Assembly: GCA_038750655.1 (NCBI GenBank)
Contig: JBCDGZ010000172.1
Span: 1 to 13,541, forward strand
Origin: JBCDGZ01 sp038750655
GTDB lineage: Bacteria; Bacteroidota; Bacteroidia; Chitinophagales; Saprospiraceae
Length of the DNA stretch: 13,541 bases
Direction of reading: 5' to 3'
Below are positions 7,005-13,541 of the stretch, piece after piece; positions within the stretch are counted from its first letter, which is position 1, and every line of letters begins with the position of its first letter. The notes under the pieces are model-generated. The model was not told where the DNA came from. It made no database searches and worked only from the letters and a program-made list of their open reading frames with translations. The translations under genes and the position numbers were made by a program.

Positions 7005-9923
7005 ATGAGAATACTCTTTATTTTTTTATTCCAATTCCTTCTCCTTTGCCCTATTCTTTCTCAACGCGATAATTCTAAATATAAGCAAGTTGGCGACCGC
7101 TTATCTAAGAGCGCAAAAACAGCTACCCCCATTGACACACAGGTTGTGTCTTATTTAAAGGCGGCTCATTATTATCAACTGGACAGCTCTGCCAAAGATT
7201 GGAGACTTGCGATTAGGAGAGCAGCTGGGAAGGCACGCTACTCAAATCGGTATTCTGCCGAAGAAATCTTACGAAAAGCTATTGATGACATCTGGTGGGA
7301 GGAAGAGGATACTTTAGCAGGAAAGCTGTACCATTATCTTGCCTGGAACCTTGAACAAAAGAGCCAGTACCATGAGGCCAAATTCTGGTACGAAAAAGCC
7401 AAAATCGTTCACGAGCAAGCTCCAAGGACCACTTCTGTAACTTCTAGACCTGGCCCTTTTCTTTACAAACCCCTCGGTAATATTTATACGAGGTTAGGCG
7501 AAAATGAAAAAGCAGAAGTCTTGCTGCGAAAAGCAATTGAAGTCACCAAAGACGATAGAGAGCTGGTCCTGACTTATGGAGATCTTGGAATTGTCTTCTG
7601 GAATCAAGATAAAAATAAAAACGCCATTGATACCTTTGATCAGGGGCTGAAAGTAATTGCACAAAGAAGACCCCAAAACGCAAAAGGACTCAAAAGTTTT
7701 TTACTCAAAAATAAGGCGAGAAGTTTACTAGAGCTAGGGCGGAAGGAAGAGGCCAAGGCGGCCATAACGACGGCTATTCAAAGTACAAATGATTCTGATT
7801 TCCTAGGAGGGGCCTATGGTATACTGGCCGATGTTTTGGAACAAATGGGAGAGCAGGAGGAGGCTACAAAACAGTTCAATAAGAGCCTCCGCTTCACCGA
7901 GGAAAACTATACGTACTACAGCCGGGAAGTTGCTCAGGCACTCTTAAGCCTGGGGGCTTTCGAAAAAAGAAAGGGGCGCTACGATCTGGCGCTTCAGCAC
8001 TATCAAGAGGCCCTTGGCAGAGTGATTCCTGACTTTGAGAGGAAGGCAGTGGAGGCCTTGCCGGATAGCGTAGACTTCTATCCAGAGAATGCGATTTTGG
8101 ATGCATTGACCTTAAAGGGGGAGGTCTATTTTTTAAAATACCTAAAAGATCGATTGCAGGAGCAGTATCTCCGACAAGCCCAGCGTCACATCGAACGCGC
8201 CATTCAAATGGAGGAATATTTGCGTAATAATTTCGTCCTTACTTCTTCACAATTGCAAATATTAAAAGACAGCCACATTCGTTATCAATACCTGATCAAT
8301 ATTCTTTTTGAGCGCTATAAAAAAGAGGGAAAAGCCGTTTATCTGGAACAGGCTCTTGGTAGTATGGAAAAAAGTCGGGCGGTATTGTTACGACAAAAAA
8401 TAAAAGCCAAAGACATCCACGAACCTAATGATCCATTGTACAAAAAAGTCCGCTCGCTAGAGCGTAAAATAGAAACCTTGAAAGAAGAATGGTTTACTCT
8501 AAAAGTCCGCTCTCCGAAAGACGAAAAACTGGATTCGCTGAAAGCGGCCCTCGTCCAAGCCAAAGAAAACTACCATGAAGCTTTTCAACAACTAACAGTT
8601 AAATATAAGAATCAGCAACAAGTCTCCAAGGTGAGCCTTTCGACCATTCGTCAGCAATTGAAGGATGAGCGACAATTATTCATTGAGTATTTTTTTAGTC
8701 AGCAGTCCGACTCCATCTATGCCATTACGATTACCCAAAAAGGAGGTCCCCAATTTCATTGTCTGCCCTTGGGAGAAGAATTTAAGGCGCAGCTCAAAAA
8801 TTATCTTCAGCAATTTAGAGACTGGGATTTCATCAAAAAGAATGAAGGGGATAAAGAGGTGTTTGATGATTTTTGCGAGCAGGGATTCCAATTTTATAAT
8901 ACCTTATTGGCTCCTCTTCTACCGGCCGATTTCATCAATTCCATCGTCATTGTGCGAAGTGGGCCGCTGAATTATCTTCCTTTCGAAATTTTGCTGGATA
9001 AAAAAACAGCAATGGGTCAGGTGCGGTACGATTCACTACCTTATCTGATTCGAAAATACGATTTTAGCTATCCTTTTTCTGCCACTACGCTGCTGCAAAA
9101 ACGCAAGCCTGTAGACCCTTCGTTGAAGCCCTACCTGGGCTTTCGTCCGCACTACCCCGTGAGTAAAAGCTCTCTGAGTCGCGTATTATACGGCAAAGAA
9201 ACAGTAGCCACCATCGCCAGCTTACTCGGCGGCGATTCGCTGCTCAACGCACAAGCTACCCACCGAGCCTTCCTTGAGCGATTCGACGATTACCGCATCC
9301 TCCACTTCCACGGCCACGCCGACGCCTACGACAGCAATCCCCTCCTCTCCTGGCTGGCCTTCAGCAGCCCCATCGATTCCATTCTGCCCATCGCCGGCGA
9401 CGTTTATCTGGACTCCTCCTTCACTCTCGACGGCGGCAGAACCATCCCTCAGATAGAGGCCCAAAATCAAGCGCTGCTGTTCGCCTATGCGATGGATACG
9501 CTGGTTTCCAAAGCCCAACTGGTGGTGCTCAACGGTTGTGAGACGGGTACGGGGGCACTGTCCATCGGCGAGGGAGTGATGAGTCTGGCACGCGCCTTTA
9601 GGGCCAGTGGCTGCCCAAGTATTCTCAATAATTTGTGGAAAGTAGAGGATGAAAGTTCCGCGATTTTGACCGGGCTGTTTTTCAAAGAATTACACGGCCA
9701 AAAAACAAGCCTAGCGGAATCCCTACAACAAGCAAAGCTAAACTATCTAGCCAACGAAACTTACAACGCTCACCCCGCCTACTGGGCTGCACTCGTCCTC
9801 AATGGCCAGGATCAAAACATCGAACTTCATTCTTCTTTCAACTGGTGGTGGGCGCTGGCTCTTGGATTATTGTTGCTCCTGATTAGTTATTTGGTGCGGA
9901 GGACTACTGCTTCAAGACCTTGA
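7005..9923 (+). CDS. Exported TPR-CHAT (caspase-like) protease with C-terminal membrane anchor
   Basis: A 972-aa protein. Residues 1-20 are a signal peptide (LFIFLFQFLLLCPILS). Residues about 100-340 hold five or six TPR units (examples: YHYLAWNLEQKSQYHEAKFW; a unit starting near Pro151; AKAAITTAI). A helical, probably coiled-coil linker spans about 445-540. The CHAT domain covers about 560-935: HFHGHA gives the likely catalytic His771 (codon 9315-9317) and LNGCETG the catalytic Cys845 (9537-9539), 74 residues apart as usual in the family; the domain closes with HPAYWAALVLNG. Residues 946-964 are a TM helix followed by RR. Signal peptide plus C-terminal anchor place TPRs and protease in the periplasm, tethered to the inner membrane (inference). 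CHAT domains are clan CD cysteine peptidases related to caspases and separase. The gene overlaps the convergent anti-sigma-like gene by 20 bp. G+C rises sharply over about 9150-9480. Confidence 0.9.
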   Translation: MRILFIFLFQFLLLCPILSQRDNSKYKQVGDRLSKSAKTATPIDTQVVSYLKAAHYYQLDSSAKDWRLAIRRAAGKARYSNRYSAEEILRKAIDDIWWEEEDTLAGKLYHYLAWNLEQKSQYHEAKFWYEKAKIVHEQAPRTTSVTSRPGPFLYKPLGNIYTRLGENEKAEVLLRKAIEVTKDDRELVLTYGDLGIVFWNQDKNKNAIDTFDQGLKVIAQRRPQNAKGLKSFLLKNKARSLLELGRKEEAKAAITTAIQSTNDSDFLGGAYGILADVLEQMGEQEEATKQFNKSLRFTEENYTYYSREVAQALLSLGAFEKRKGRYDLALQHYQEALGRVIPDFERKAVEALPDSVDFYPENAILDALTLKGEVYFLKYLKDRLQEQYLRQAQRHIERAIQMEEYLRNNFVLTSSQLQILKDSHIRYQYLINILFERYKKEGKAVYLEQALGSMEKSRAVLLRQKIKAKDIHEPNDPLYKKVRSLERKIETLKEEWFTLKVRSPKDEKLDSLKAALVQAKENYHEAFQQLTVKYKNQQQVSKVSLSTIRQQLKDERQLFIEYFFSQQSDSIYAITITQKGGPQFHCLPLGEEFKAQLKNYLQQFRDWDFIKKNEGDKEVFDDFCEQGFQFYNTLLAPLLPADFINSIVIVRSGPLNYLPFEILLDKKTAMGQVRYDSLPYLIRKYDFSYPFSATTLLQKRKPVDPSLKPYLGFRPHYPVSKSSLSRVLYGKETVATIASLLGGDSLLNAQATHRAFLERFDDYRILHFHGHADAYDSNPLLSWLAFSSPIDSILPIAGDVYLDSSFTLDGGRTIPQIEAQNQALLFAYAMDTLVSKAQLVVLNGCETGTGALSIGEGVMSLARAFRASGCPSILNNLWKVEDESSAILTGLFFKELHGQKTSLAESLQQAKLNYLANETYNAHPAYWAALVLNGQDQNIELHSSFNWWWALALGLLLLLISYLVRRTTASRP

Positions 9924-10701
9924 GCAATTCATCGGCTTTTTGTTTTTGCTTGTGCCTGATTGGTGCAAAGGATTCGAGAACCGTGGTGGCCTCCGCGGTC
10001 TTACCTTCTTTCAGCCAAGCCAGGGCAGTGTACCATTGTCCATGCCAGTAAAAATCAGTTGCTGTTGAAGGAATGCGGCTAAATTGACTCCTAGCTACGC
10101 CCGGCTGGTCATTATGCAACAGACAAAGGCCACTCAGCAAGTAGTTGAGGGAAGCGACTGGCGGCGTTTTTTGCAGCTCTTGCAATAGAGGTAAGGCAGC
10201 CGAACAATCACGACTCAAATAATACTGCTCGGCACTATCTAGCATGACCGCTTGGTCACTGCTATCCGGCTCATTGGAAAGCGTAGTCGATCGTTGGTAC
10301 CAGTCGATATACTTTTCGTACAACGCTACAGGTTGAGGGGGTTGGGAAATTGTTTGCTGCGTAAATTTCGGACCAAAGAAAAAGAAAGCCATCATGGCCA
10401 ACAGCATCAATATCATTAAGAAAAATAGCCAGTTTTTTTGCTTGGGCGGTTCTTCCACTTTTATACTGCTATTTCTCAGTAATTCCTCCCCTCTAGCGGT
10501 CAATTTATCCTTCAACTCCTTCCTTCGTCCTAATTCAATACTTAACCGAGCCTGCTTGCTTTTCGCCAGTTGCTGGGCCAGTTTCACATCGGTTTGTATC
10601 GCTTTTTCAAAAACTGTTCGCTCCTCCCCTTCCATCTCTCCATCTAGGTAGCGATCGATTTTTTCGTACAACTCTTGATCGAAAGTGTCGTCATTTTTCA
10701 T
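9904..10701 (-). CDS. Anti-sigma-factor-like single-pass membrane protein with TPR-like C-terminal domain
   Basis: A 265-aa protein. Residues 11-55 (YEKIDRYLDGEMEGEERTVF, then a helix) match the short helical N-terminus seen in many Bacteroidota anti-sigma factors, but the zinc-binding His-Cys-Cys set is absent (only Cys166 and Cys193, both after the TM). Residues 91-110 are a TM helix (WLFFLMILMLLAMMAFFFFG). Residues about 125-262 contain TPR-like helix pairs (SAEQYYLSRDCSAALPLLQELQ; SLNYLLSGLCLLHNDQPGVA; WYTALAWLKEGKTAEATTVL). Predicted topology is N-terminus in the cytoplasm, able to hold the sigma factor, with the TPR part in the periplasm, able to meet the CHAT protein. It starts 17 bp after the sigma gene stop, so the two form an operon. 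Anti-sigma function is inferred from position and N-terminal pattern. Confidence 0.75.
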   Translation of the reverse strand: MKNDDTFDQELYEKIDRYLDGEMEGEERTVFEKAIQTDVKLAQQLAKSKQARLSIELGRRKELKDKLTARGEELLRNSSIKVEEPPKQKNWLFFLMILMLLAMMAFFFFGPKFTQQTISQPPQPVALYEKYIDWYQRSTTLSNEPDSSDQAVMLDSAEQYYLSRDCSAALPLLQELQKTPPVASLNYLLSGLCLLHNDQPGVARSQFSRIPSTATDFYWHGQWYTALAWLKEGKTAEATTVLESFAPIRHKQKQKADELLKVLKQ

Positions 10702-10718
10702 TGCATTCTTTTTTCAAT

Positions 10719-11336
10719 TCAATCGGCCTGAGAATCCATTAAATCATCAATAATTTTCAGTAGTTTCTTAAAACACTCATACAAAGTAGACCTTGCCGTT
10801 GCTGCATTTTTGATGTCCTCGTATTTGGCCGCAATTTGTCGGGGTTTTAGACCATGAAGGTATTTATCGATTAAAATATTCCGGCATTTCTGCGATAACT
10901 TTAACATGGCCTCGGCCAGTAATTGCCGCTTTTTTTCCTCCTCTTCTGAGCGTCCCACCTGTTCTTCCTTCCATATCAGCTGTTCTTCGGGGTTAGGCTT
11001 CTCATCAATTATAGACGTATCCTCTTTGATTTCGTCAGTACTTCGCCGCCGTTTTCTCAGGTAATCGAGGCATTTATTTTTTAAAATTGTTTGGAAATAA
11101 CTTTTGAGCGAGCCTTCCCGATATTGTTTTTTCGAAATAGCATCACTAAGCGCAATTAATGCATCATTAAAAACACTCATGCTATCATAGTCGGGTATCC
11201 GGTACTTACGGCGAACAACGATGAAATGCAAATTTATATATTGCTCTTGGAGAATATACAGGGCCTTCTCCTGTTCTCTCCCACCCTGTAAAATCATATC
11301 GACCAACTCTTTATCGGTGTACTCCTGCTTAGGCAT
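10719..11336 (-). CDS. ECF-type RNA polymerase sigma factor
   Basis: A 205-aa protein. Sigma region 2 covers about 26-97, including the segment from MSVFNDALIALSDAI to the SYFQTILKNKCLDYLRKRRR end that forms the core-binding and -10-recognition helices. A long acidic linker (about 100-137) follows. Region 4 covers about 138-195, with LSQKCRNILIDKYLHGLKPRQIAAKY forming the helix-turn-helix that reads the -35/-33 element. There is no region 1 or 3, so it belongs to the ECF group. It is the first gene of the operon with the anti-sigma-like gene, and points toward the CHAT gene. No convincing promoter motif was found upstream; autoregulated ECF promoters often do not match the housekeeping consensus. 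Confidence 0.88.
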   Translation of the reverse strand: MPKQEYTDKELVDMILQGGREQEKALYILQEQYINLHFIVVRRKYRIPDYDSMSVFNDALIALSDAISKKQYREGSLKSYFQTILKNKCLDYLRKRRRSTDEIKEDTSIIDEKPNPEEQLIWKEEQVGRSEEEEKKRQLLAEAMLKLSQKCRNILIDKYLHGLKPRQIAAKYEDIKNAATARSTLYECFKKLLKIIDDLMDSQAD

Positions 11337-11701
11337 ACGTTAGTTTTTCGCGTAGGTAATCATTTCTAAAAATAAGCTTTCGAGCACATTTAGCCATCAT
11401 TTTCAAATAAAAAATTTACGACTTCGATTGATGTTTTGCCTAAACCGCGTCTATATAAGTGAACTTACAGACTACCTGCGCAATATCCTTGGCAACAATA
11501 CCACCGGATGACGCCTCCCAAACCAACACAACCGCTAAGCGACCTAAATACTATCTTCTTTTATATACTATTAATTCAAAGGCAGTGGCGACCAGTAAGG
11601 TGAGCCATTGCCCCTTTTTCTTCCCCTAATTCCCACAATGAATCCCCCCTTTTCTCCTCACAAAACTGTAGCTTTGCCCTTTCTCAAAAAAATATCTAGC
11701 C
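11337..11701. other. Intergenic region between sigma-factor operon and exporter gene
   Basis: A 365-bp divergent gap. The left half is AT-rich and should hold the sigma-gene promoter; the closest match is TATTTTTA (minus, 11374-11367), without a -33 partner. A 26-codon reading frame (11431-11511) is too short to call. The right end holds the TAGCTTTG motif of the exporter gene. I see no tRNA, IS end or array. Confidence 0.5.
11669..11676 (+). promoter_or_regulatory. Bacteroidota -7 promoter element of the EamA exporter gene
   Basis: TAGCTTTG is an exact TAnnTTTG and is followed by the usual C. It lies 25 bp before the TTG start, leaving a leader under 20 nt. No -33 TTTG is seen about 20 bp upstream. 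The TAG inside it is also the in-frame stop that limits the exporter frame, which supports the TTG start. Confidence 0.5.
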
Positions 11702-12592
11702 TTGACCGACAGTCCTCCCGCTTCTTCCTCCCCCAGCCTACGCAGCTGGCTGCTCCTGGGCATGCTGGGCCTAGTCTGGGGCAGTTCCTACATACTGATC
11801 AAAAAGGGCCTGGTGGTCTATGCGCCCGCGCAGTTGGCCTGCCTGCGCATCAGCATCTCCGCCCTGGCCTTTCTGCCCATCTTCCTGGCTCGCCTGTCGA
11901 AGGTCGACTGGTCGAAGCTCAAGTACTTGGCGGTGGTGGGCTTTGCGGGCAGCTTTTTTCCGGCCTTTTTCTTCGCCATCGCGCAAACCCAGCTGAGTAG
12001 CTCAACGACGGGGGTGCTCAGCTCGCTGACGCCGCTTTTTACGCTCTTTCTGGGGATTTTGTATTTCAAGGTGCCCTTTTCCTGGATCAAAATTGCCGGG
12101 GTCTTGACGGGGCTGGCCGGCGCGGTGTCGCTGATCCTCTTCGGCAGTGAAGCGGGGATGGGCGGTCATCTCGGCTTTGGGTTGCTGGTCATCCTGGGCT
12201 GCCTGATGTATTCGCTGAGCGCCAACACCGTCAAAGCCGCCCTACAGGACATGAACGCGCTCACCCTCAGCGCCGTCGCCTTCTTCCTCATCGGCCCGCC
12301 TGCCTTGATTTATCTGTTCACTACGGACTTTGTACAAATCCTCCAACAGCAGGAAGGAGCCTGGCTGGCGCTGGGCTACATTGTCCTACTGGCCCTCTTC
12401 GGTACCGTCTTCGCCTCCTTCTTCTTCTTTCGCCTCGTCCAGATCACCAGCGCGGTGTTCGCCTCTACGGTCAGTTATTTGATCCCACTGGTGGCTTTGA
12501 TGTGGGGCTTTGTGGATGGAGAGCCCATTACCTTGTATCACCTCATTGGGATGAGTTTGATTTTAGGTGGGGTCTACATTTCGGGGAGATAG
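11702..12592 (+). CDS. EamA/DMT-superfamily transporter
   Basis: A 296-aa inner-membrane protein with ten predicted TM helices in two homologous halves, the usual DMT size. Typical signatures are GLVWGSSYILIKKGL in the first helix, TTGVLSSLTPLFTLFLGILYF at the end of the first half and STVSYLIPLVALMWG in the second half. Such proteins export or take up small metabolites (amino acids, nucleosides, drugs); the substrate cannot be read from sequence. The start is TTG: an in-frame stop lies at 11669-11671, and the next ATG (11762) would cut into helix 1. It has its own promoter and converges on oxyR with a 23-bp gap. Like the carboxylase homologue, it is visibly richer in G+C than most of the window. 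Confidence 0.88.
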   Translation: MTDSPPASSSPSLRSWLLLGMLGLVWGSSYILIKKGLVVYAPAQLACLRISISALAFLPIFLARLSKVDWSKLKYLAVVGFAGSFFPAFFFAIAQTQLSSSTTGVLSSLTPLFTLFLGILYFKVPFSWIKIAGVLTGLAGAVSLILFGSEAGMGGHLGFGLLVILGCLMYSLSANTVKAALQDMNALTLSAVAFFLIGPPALIYLFTTDFVQILQQQEGAWLALGYIVLLALFGTVFASFFFFRLVQITSAVFASTVSYLIPLVALMWGFVDGEPITLYHLIGMSLILGGVYISGR

Positions 12593-12615
12593 GTTTTAGG
12601 GTAGTGCTGCGCCGT

Positions 12616-13541
12616 TCAACGCCAATCCACCTTTACGAATTGAGTGTTTTTTTGAAATGAATCGGGCGTCTGTGCTAAAATGGCTTTTCGCATTTCTGCA
12701 ATCAGCCGTTCTCTGACGAAATTTTTGTGGGTAACAATACTGATTTCTCTGACGGGCTGAGGGTCCTCAAAGCGGATCGTGTTTTCCTTATCCGTCAACT
12801 CCCGATACGATAGCTCTGGAATTAAAGTGTACCCAGATATTTCCCTGATCATGGATTTTAGGGTTTCGATAGAACTTCCTTCCATAATGAGGTTACGGTC
12901 AAATTCTAGGGTATCAAAGTTGCAGAATTTCAAGGTTTGGTTTCTAAAACAATGGCCTTTTCCTAGCAGCCAGACGCTTTCCGGTGCCAAATCATTGGCG
13001 TTGATCCGTTTCTTTCCTTTAGTAATCTTCATTACATCGTCAGTATACACCAAAAAAGGCTCGTAGAAAATAGGCGTTTCTATGAGTTGCTTTTCGTTGA
13101 TCGGAGTAGCCAGCAAGCCAATGTCAAGCTGCTCTTTCGCTAACCTTTCAATGATAATATCGCTCTGTAATTCCTGTACCTCAAGTTTGGTCTCGGGAAA
13201 CTTAGATAAAAACTCCTTGATAAATAAAGGCAGTAAATAGGGAGCTAAAGTAGGGATGACGCCCATTTTGAAAGTCCCTTCCATAACATTAAGCTCATCA
13301 TTGACCATAGCCTTTAGCTCTTCCACCTCCCGAAGGATTTTCCGAGCTTTTGCAATAAATTTTTCGCCCAATGGAGTAGGTTTGAGGGGTTGTGTACTGC
13401 GATCAAATAAGGTGCTCGATACTTGATTTTCCAGTTTTTTCACCTGCAACGTTAAGGTAGGTTGAGCTACGTAGCAACTCTCAGAGGCCCTAACAAAATT
13501 CCGGTGATCGTCTAGGGCAACTATGTATTTTAACTGCTGTA
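12616..13541 (-). CDS. oxyR: Hydrogen peroxide-sensing LysR-type regulator OxyR (start just beyond the right edge)
   Basis: The frame runs to the window edge with 307 residues visible. A TTG at 13449 is only an internal leucine: reading further upstream gives QQLKYIVALDDHRNFVRASE and then QPTLTLQVKKLE, the LysR winged helix-turn-helix as in E. coli OxyR, so only a few residues are missing. The substrate-binding-like domain begins near GVIPTLAPYLLP. The redox pair is intact in GHCFRNQTLKFC: two cysteines nine residues apart (codons 12951-12949 and 12924-12922), matching Cys199 and Cys208 of E. coli OxyR (305 aa). OxyR senses H2O2 through this disulfide and activates catalase, peroxidase and Dps-type genes. 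No target gene is visible in the window. Confidence 0.92.
   Translation of the reverse strand, partial: QQLKYIVALDDHRNFVRASESCYVAQPTLTLQVKKLENQVSSTLFDRSTQPLKPTPLGEKFIAKARKILREVEELKAMVNDELNVMEGTFKMGVIPTLAPYLLPLFIKEFLSKFPETKLEVQELQSDIIIERLAKEQLDIGLLATPINEKQLIETPIFYEPFLVYTDDVMKITKGKKRINANDLAPESVWLLGKGHCFRNQTLKFCNFDTLEFDRNLIMEGSSIETLKSMIREISGYTLIPELSYRELTDKENTIRFEDPQPVREISIVTHKNFVRERLIAEMRKAILAQTPDSFQKNTQFVKVDWR

Noticed and set aside
11367..11374. TATTTTTA (minus) as promoter of the sigma gene
   Set aside because: It has one mismatch to TAnnTTTG and the nearest TTTG is 29 nt away. An ECF-specific promoter is as likely.
11431..11511. A 26-codon ATG reading frame in the sigma/exporter gap
   Set aside because: It is too short, has no promoter motif or ribosome-binding site and no recognisable motif. 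Chance is the simpler explanation.
11608..12000. Plus-strand frame starting before the EamA gene
   Set aside because: It is low-complexity in a shifted frame and overlaps well-supported transporter sequence.
1..13541. CRISPR array, rRNA, tRNA or insertion-sequence ends
   Set aside because: I saw no regularly spaced direct repeats, no tRNA-like cloverleaf or CCA ends, no rRNA stretches and no transposase. The only mobile-type gene is the antirepressor-like one.

Overview
The window looks like a chromosomal piece of a Bacteroidota bacterium, probably of the Saprospiria/Lewinella type. Three things point there. Several genes are preceded by the Bacteroidota -7 promoter motif TAnnTTTG (92-99, 3130-3137, 6978-6985, 11669-11676) and most lack a Shine-Dalgarno sequence. 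The two edge genes read as a Bacteroidota-type topoisomerase IV subunit B N-terminus and an OxyR. The middle carries signal-peptide/TPR/CHAT, ECF-sigma and TIR genes that are common in that group. The assignment is inference from motifs, not a database match.

Left part (1-3107): the first codons of parE run off the left edge on the minus strand. Next comes a lone AntA-like phage antirepressor-type gene (minus), whose two ends carry CAACAAAT-containing palindromes. A small two-TM membrane protein (plus, TTG start) follows. It converges, with a 4-bp stop-codon overlap, on a minus-strand gene encoding a TIR domain, two helical repeats and a two-TM C-terminus.

Middle (3210-4598): divergent from the TIR gene is a GC-rich gene for a bacterial homologue of vitamin K-dependent gamma-carboxylase (HTTM family), with the catalytic-lysine motif intact.

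Core (4709-11336): four genes look like one functional module. Two plus-strand genes encode a secreted protein with a putative C-terminal outer-membrane barrel, and a 972-aa TPR-CHAT protease with a signal peptide and a C-terminal membrane anchor. They converge, with a 20-bp overlap, on a minus-strand pair: an ECF sigma factor followed by a single-pass anti-sigma-like protein with a predicted periplasmic TPR-like domain. The predicted topologies would connect outer membrane, periplasmic protease, membrane anti-sigma and cytoplasmic sigma. That trans-envelope pathway is a hypothesis and is the most interesting item here.

Right part (11337-13541): a 365-bp gap with little in it except a promoter motif, an EamA/DMT-family exporter starting at TTG, and oxyR (minus), which keeps the paired redox cysteines. 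The oxyR reading frame continues to the right edge, so its true start lies just outside the window.
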